A DNA stretch of 8,225 nt from Clostridiales bacterium (GTDB lineage Bacteria > Bacillota > Clostridia > Christensenellales > UMGS416). The stretch covers positions 1 through 8,225 of the forward strand of contig JAAYXU010000280.1 of assembly GCA_012515725.1 (NCBI GenBank), written 5' to 3'. Made by a program: the position numbers and the translations under genes. Of this stretch, positions 4,630 through 8,225 are shown in pieces; positions within the stretch are counted from its first letter, which is position 1, and each line of letters begins with the position of its first letter. The notes beneath the pieces were generated by a model. The model did no database searches. It saw nothing but the letters and a program-made list of their open reading frames with translations, and was not told the origin of the DNA.

Positions 4630-6423
4630 ATGAGCGGGAAGGATACGGTTCTTTTTGCACCCGTACCGGTCCATACGATCCGGGACCGCCGGCTCGGGGG
4701 ACGCCGGTCTCTTAATAGCCTGTTTCCGATGGATCAGCCCGCGAGTCTTGCCGAATGGGAGGGACGCCGCCGGGAGATACGGGAGCGCATACTGATGGCG
4801 ACGGGACTTGATCCCATGCCCGAGCCCACGCCGCTTGGCGTGCGGATATATGGCGAAATACCGATGCCGGGCTACACGGTTTCCAGGGTGGTATTCGAAA
4901 GCCTTCCCGGTTTCTATGTAACAGGAAATCTGTATACGCCCGAGAGCGCCGGGGCGCTCCGCCCCGCAGTGCTCAATCCCCACGGGCATTGGGAAAACGG
5001 CCGATTCGAGGTAAGCGACACGGGCAATATACCGATACGCTGCGCCGTGATGGCCCGGATGGGGATGACCGCGTTCAGCTACGACATGGTCGGATACGGC
5101 GACAGCCGCCAGATGCCGCACAGCCTGCCGTGGAGCCGGGAAACCGTCTACGACGGAGTCGGGCTCATGGGCATACAGCTGTATAACAGCATACGGGCGC
5201 TGGATTTCGTGCTCGGACTGCCCGGCACCGATCCCGATCGGATATATTGCACCGGCGCGTCGGGCGGGGGCACGCAGACTTTTCTGCTGACGGCGGTCGA
5301 CGACCGGATCGCCGCCGCCGCGCCCGTCAATATGATATCCGCGCATATGCAGGGCGGATGCCGCTGCGAGAACGCGCCGCTTCTTCGCATCGGCCTTGGG
5401 AACATCGAAATAGCCGCATGCGCCGCTCCGCGGCCCATGCTGATGGTATCCTCGACCGGCGACTGGACCTGCTGCACGCCCGACTGCGAGTATCCCGCCC
5501 TCCGCGGCATATACAGCCTCTATGGCGCCCAGTCCCGTCTGACACAGTATCATCAGGACGCCGGGCACAACTATAACCGGAACTCCCGGGAGCGGGTGTA
5601 CGCGTGGCTTTCGGACTTGACGGGGCTCGAAGTCGTAAGCGAAGACGCGGTGCGAATTCCCGACACATCACGGCTGCGTATCGGGGAGGACTGGCGTCCC
5701 GATCCGGTCGACGAAAAAAGATACCTCGAGATCCGGAATCGGTACCAGAAGAAGACCGAGGATCCCGAAGTCTACCGTACCCGGCTTGGTGCGCTGCTGG
5801 GGAAGGATACACTGCCCAGTGATCTGCGGCCGGTCTGGCACTGTCGGCAGACCGAGGGCGACATTACAGCGCTGGATGGATGCCTTGCGTCGACGGGCAC
5901 GGAGCATGAGCAAAACCCGATGCGCCTTCTTTACGCGTCCGGATGCGAGCGGGCGTCGCTTGTGCTGTGCGCGCATCCGCTGGGGCGCGACGCGCTGAGA
6001 CAGGACGACCAATTCCGGAATGAAGCGCGGCAGCTGGTGGGGCGCGGATACCGCGTATGCGTACCTGATCTATATTTGACCGGAGAGCCGTACAGGAAGG
6101 CCGCGTCTTCCGAAGACAGGCCTGAGTACGACGAGGCGTACAACGAAACCGACGACGTGCGCCGGATCTGCGACATCGCGGCGCTTGCGGAGGAGCTTGA
6201 CGCCGCGGCTGTGCTGGGATACGGGAGGTTCGGCGGGCTGTGCGCGCTGGCGGCGGCGCTCCTTGATAAGAGCGGCGTTCTGTTCGTTGCCGAGATTGGG
6301 GACTTTGGCGCGCCCGATGTGCCGCTGCTGGGACTATACGGCGGTGTGCGCATTGATCTCATCGGTGCGCGGGCTGCGGTCGCCGAGGCGCGGCGGCCGC
6401 TCGCGCATACGCTTCCGGGATGA
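4630..6423 (+). CDS. Alpha/beta hydrolase, acetylxylan-esterase-like, with degenerate C-terminal hydrolase-like half
   Basis: The 597-residue protein has no signal peptide and is probably cytoplasmic. The N-terminal half (about 60-335) is a full alpha/beta hydrolase: oxyanion-hole region NPHGHW (116-121), AFSYDMVGYGDS (148-159), nucleophile elbow GASGGGTQT with Ser211, acid candidate Asp278 in SSTGDW, and His313 in DAGHNYN. The family pattern includes the Cys-rich QGGCRCENAPLLR (241-253). Such proteins are annotated as acetylxylan esterase or dipeptidyl-aminopeptidase-like hydrolases; the substrate is unproven. After about residue 350 a second half resembles another hydrolase fold (LVLCAHPLGRD, then YRVCVPDLYLTG), but its elbow reads GYGRFGG (530-536), without a serine, so it is probably non-catalytic. 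The ATG at 4630 is preferred over earlier in-frame starts (TTG 4567, ATG 4573, ATG 4585) because AAGGTG lies 6 nt before it and TATAAT at 4591 implies a transcript starting after them. No carbohydrate-utilisation genes flank it and no terminator is visible after it. Confidence 0.8.
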   Translation: MSGKDTVLFAPVPVHTIRDRRLGGRRSLNSLFPMDQPASLAEWEGRRREIRERILMATGLDPMPEPTPLGVRIYGEIPMPGYTVSRVVFESLPGFYVTGNLYTPESAGALRPAVLNPHGHWENGRFEVSDTGNIPIRCAVMARMGMTAFSYDMVGYGDSRQMPHSLPWSRETVYDGVGLMGIQLYNSIRALDFVLGLPGTDPDRIYCTGASGGGTQTFLLTAVDDRIAAAAPVNMISAHMQGGCRCENAPLLRIGLGNIEIAACAAPRPMLMVSSTGDWTCCTPDCEYPALRGIYSLYGAQSRLTQYHQDAGHNYNRNSRERVYAWLSDLTGLEVVSEDAVRIPDTSRLRIGEDWRPDPVDEKRYLEIRNRYQKKTEDPEVYRTRLGALLGKDTLPSDLRPVWHCRQTEGDITALDGCLASTGTEHEQNPMRLLYASGCERASLVLCAHPLGRDALRQDDQFRNEARQLVGRGYRVCVPDLYLTGEPYRKAASSEDRPEYDEAYNETDDVRRICDIAALAEELDAAAVLGYGRFGGLCALAAALLDKSGVLFVAEIGDFGAPDVPLLGLYGGVRIDLIGARAAVAEARRPLAHTLPG

Positions 6424-6460
6424 GCAGCAGCGCAATTACGAACATTAATGGCCTGATATA

Positions 6461-6489
6461 TTGTAAACTGCTTTATTTCACAGTATACT
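6461..6489 (+). promoter_or_regulatory. Sigma-A-type promoter of the serC-serA operon
   Basis: TTGTAA (6461-6466) and TATACT (6484-6489) are spaced by 17 nt. Transcription would start near 6496, giving a leader of about 75 nt before serC. The AT-rich gap between the hydrolase stop and this promoter shows no terminator, so read-through from the hydrolase gene is possible. Confidence 0.65.
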
Positions 6490-6510
6490 ATCGATATTCT
6501 ACTCAGGAGT

Positions 6511-6570
6511 GGGGGGAATGTTCCCCTTTAGCGATGATCCCGATTTAATTTTTATATAGGAGGTATTCCC
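6511..6570 (+). promoter_or_regulatory. serC leader with two mutually exclusive short pairings
   Basis: A small hairpin can form between GGGGA (6513-6517) and TCCCC (6522-6526). The same G-rich strand, as GGGAAT (6514-6519), is also perfectly complementary to ATTCCC (6565-6570), the bases between the AGGAGGT ribosome binding site (6558-6564) and the serC ATG. The two pairings compete. This could modulate serC translation, but stems of 5-6 bp are weak and may be coincidental. The leader has no T-box signature. Confidence 0.3.
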
Positions 6571-7647
6571 ATGACCCGCATCTACAACTTCTCTCCTGGC
6601 CCGTCGGTACTTCCGCTGCCCGTGCTGGAAAGAGCGCAAAAGGATCTTCTCGACTGGCCCGGCGCGGGGCACAGCGTGATGGAGATGAGCCACCGCTCGA
6701 AGTGGTTCGAGACCATCATCGGCGATGCGCGGGAAAAGCTGCGCACGCTCATGAACATCCCCGCCAATTACAGTATACTCTTCCTGCAGGGCGGCGCGTC
6801 GTTGCAATTCGCGATGGTGCCGTATAATTTGATGCCCGCGGGCGGCTGCGCGGACTATGTGGACAGCGGCTCGTTCGCGTCCAAAGCGCTCGAAGAAGGG
6901 CTCAGGCTGGGCGACGCGCGCGCGATCGCGTCCAGCAAGCAGGACGGCTACGCCTATGTGCCGCAGGTGGATTTCGCCAAGCTTTCTCCAGGCGCGGCGT
7001 ATCTGCATATCACGACCAACAATACGATATTCGGAACGCGCTGGCCGGCGATTCCCGACAGCCCCGTGCCGCTCGTCGCGGATATGTCGTCAAACATAAT
7101 GGGCGAGGTGTACGACGTTTCGAAGTTCGCGCTCATATACGCCGGGGCGCAGAAAAACATAGGTCCGGCCGGACTTACCGTGGTCATAATCCGCGAGGAT
7201 ATGATCGGACACGCGCGGCCCGGCACGCCCACGATGCTCGACTACAGAACCCATGACAAGAGTGACTCGCTGTACAACACGCCCTGCTGCTGGGCGATTT
7301 ACGTAGCGGGTCTTGTGTTCGACTGGCTGCTTGAGCAGGGCGGAGTACCCGCGATTGAAGAGGTCAACCGCCAAAAAGCCGCGCTTCTCTACGACGTCAT
7401 CGATAATTCTTCGCTCTATACGGGCGTCGCCCGTCCCGACTGCCGCTCCCTCATGAACGTCACGTTTACGCTCCCCACACAGGAGCTGACCGCCGCGTTC
7501 GTCAATGACGCGAAGAACCGGGGTCTCATCAGTCTCAAGGGGCATCGGTCGGCCGGGGGTATACGCGCCAGCATCTACAACGCGATGCCTGTGGAAGGCG
7601 TACAGGCGCTCGCGCAGTTCATGAAGGACTTTGAGGCGGCTAACTAG
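6571..7647 (+). CDS. serC: Phosphoserine aminotransferase (SerC)
   Basis: This PLP enzyme converts 3-phosphohydroxypyruvate and glutamate into O-phosphoserine and 2-oxoglutarate, the second step of serine synthesis from 3-phosphoglycerate; the same enzyme often serves pyridoxal phosphate synthesis. The 358-residue length is normal for the family. Diagnostic motifs in order are YNFSPGPSVLP (5-15), HRSKWF (41-46), FLQGGASLQFAMVPYNL (71-87), THITTNNTIFGT-like HITTNNTIFGT (146-156), the cofactor region VADMSSNIM (169-177), the PLP-binding lysine K195 in AGAQKNIGPAG (191-201), NTPCCWAIYV (236-245) and the C-terminal GHRSAGGIRASIYNAMP (324-340). The usual NTPP is NTPC here, a mild variation. AGGAGGT lies 6 nt before the ATG. 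serA follows 13 nt after the stop, so the two are co-transcribed from the promoter at 6461. Confidence 0.97.
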   Translation: MTRIYNFSPGPSVLPLPVLERAQKDLLDWPGAGHSVMEMSHRSKWFETIIGDAREKLRTLMNIPANYSILFLQGGASLQFAMVPYNLMPAGGCADYVDSGSFASKALEEGLRLGDARAIASSKQDGYAYVPQVDFAKLSPGAAYLHITTNNTIFGTRWPAIPDSPVPLVADMSSNIMGEVYDVSKFALIYAGAQKNIGPAGLTVVIIREDMIGHARPGTPTMLDYRTHDKSDSLYNTPCCWAIYVAGLVFDWLLEQGGVPAIEEVNRQKAALLYDVIDNSSLYTGVARPDCRSLMNVTFTLPTQELTAAFVNDAKNRGLISLKGHRSAGGIRASIYNAMPVEGVQALAQFMKDFEAAN

Positions 7648-7660
7648 AGGAGGAAGAACG

Positions 7661-8225
7661 ATGAAGATACTGAGGATTAACAACATATCCGATATGGTCA
7701 ACGAATATCTGCCCGAACCTGAGTACACGCATCTGACGCAGTGCGAGGATCCCGACGCGATTCTCGTGCGCAGCGCCGACATGAACGCGATGGAGCTGCC
7801 CGCGAGCCTGCTGGCCATCGGACGGGCCGGAGTGGGCGTCAACAACATACCGATCGACCGGTGCAGCAAGGCCGGTATCGCGGTATTTAATACGCCCGGC
7901 GCTAACGCGAACGCGGTCAAGGAACTGGTGCTGTGCGGCATGCTGCTCTCGGGGCGCGACGTCATAGGCGGCATCGCCTGGGCGCAGTCCCTCAGGGGCC
8001 AGTGCGACGTGCAGAAGCGCGTCGAGAAGGGAAAGGGCCAGTTCGTGGGGCCCGAGCTACTTGGAAAGCGGCTGGGCGTAGTCGGTCTGGGCGCGATCGG
8101 CGTCATGGTGGCCAACTCCGCTCACGCACTGTCGATGGACGTGCTGGGCTACGACCCGTTCATATCGGTCGAGTCCGCGTGGGGCCTTTCCCGCGCGATA
8201 GAGCGCGCCCGAAGCCTTGAGCAGA
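7661..8225 (+). CDS. serA: D-3-phosphoglycerate dehydrogenase (SerA), N-terminal part (runs off the window)
   Basis: The first 188 codons are present and the frame is open to the window edge. SerA oxidises 3-phosphoglycerate to 3-phosphohydroxypyruvate with NAD+, supplying the substrate for the SerC encoded just upstream. The protein starts MKILRINNISDMVNEYLPEP. The substrate-domain signatures follow: PDAILVRSADM (32-42), IGRAGVGVNNIPIDRC (53-68) and FNTPGANANAVKELV (76-90). The NAD-binding glycine motif VVGLGAIG lies at about 140-147, and YDPF follows the next strand. The catalytic Arg, Glu and His and any C-terminal ACT domain lie beyond the window. The very short beta-strand start and the sequence GPELLGKRLGVVGLGAIGV resemble clostridial SerA. 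AGGAGG lies 7 nt before the ATG, and the gap to serC is 13 nt, a typical operon arrangement. Confidence 0.95.
   Translation, partial: MKILRINNISDMVNEYLPEPEYTHLTQCEDPDAILVRSADMNAMELPASLLAIGRAGVGVNNIPIDRCSKAGIAVFNTPGANANAVKELVLCGMLLSGRDVIGGIAWAQSLRGQCDVQKRVEKGKGQFVGPELLGKRLGVVGLGAIGVMVANSAHALSMDVLGYDPFISVESAWGLSRAIERARSLEQ

Noticed and set aside
4564..5568. A 334-codon open frame on the minus strand opposite the hydrolase gene
   Set aside because: It lies wholly antisense to a gene with clear catalytic motifs, has no recognisable domain and has His/Arg/Gly-rich composition typical of antisense frames in GC-rich DNA.
6490..6570. A serine T-box or other known riboswitch before serC
   Set aside because: The leader is only about 75 nt and lacks the T-box antiterminator signature and a terminator; no known riboswitch core is visible.
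7090..8115. A 341-codon open frame on the minus strand opposite serC and serA
   Set aside because: It spans the serC-serA junction antisense to two firmly identified genes and shows no domain of its own.

Overview
The window looks like chromosomal DNA from a GC-rich anaerobic Firmicute (class Clostridia or a close relative). This rests on strong AGGAGG-type ribosome binding sites, AT-rich TTGTnn/TATAAT promoters embedded in GC-rich coding DNA, a SerC-SerA pair whose SerA start reads like clostridial SerA, a split chromate-transporter pair, a phasin-like protein and a lipoprotein with a TPEP-type linker. The genus cannot be named from sequence alone. I see no mobile element, CRISPR array, tRNA or rRNA.

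Layout. Positions 1-143 (minus) hold the N-terminus of a phasin-like protein with a good promoter. A rho-independent terminator at about 218-251 ends the next minus-strand gene, a 152-residue four-helix membrane protein of unknown function (294-752). A DUF4163/DUF3298-type protein without a signal peptide (893-1636, plus) converges, with only 6 nt between stop codons, on a two-gene minus-strand operon (1643-2823) that encodes two half-size chromate-transporter family proteins overlapping by ATGA. A 267-base gap (2824-3090) carries back-to-back promoters for that operon and for a plus-strand lipoprotein (3091-4500), which ends at a strong terminator (4538-4568). Next is an alpha/beta hydrolase of the acetylxylan-esterase-like type (4630-6423), then serC (6571-7647) and the first 188 codons of serA (7661 to the window edge).

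How the genes fit together. Only two functional units are clear. The two CHR halves are translationally coupled and probably form one heteromeric membrane transporter. SerC and SerA catalyse consecutive steps from 3-phosphoglycerate towards serine and share one promoter. The other genes look like independent single-gene units: a secreted lipoprotein, a cytoplasmic esterase-like enzyme and small proteins of unknown role.

I did not find a convincing new multi-gene system. The items most worth a second look are the three-repeat beta-rich lipoprotein with an acidic N-terminal domain, the hydrolase with a degenerate second hydrolase-like half, the possible alternative RNA pairings in the serC leader, and short repeats at the chromate-transporter and lipoprotein promoters.
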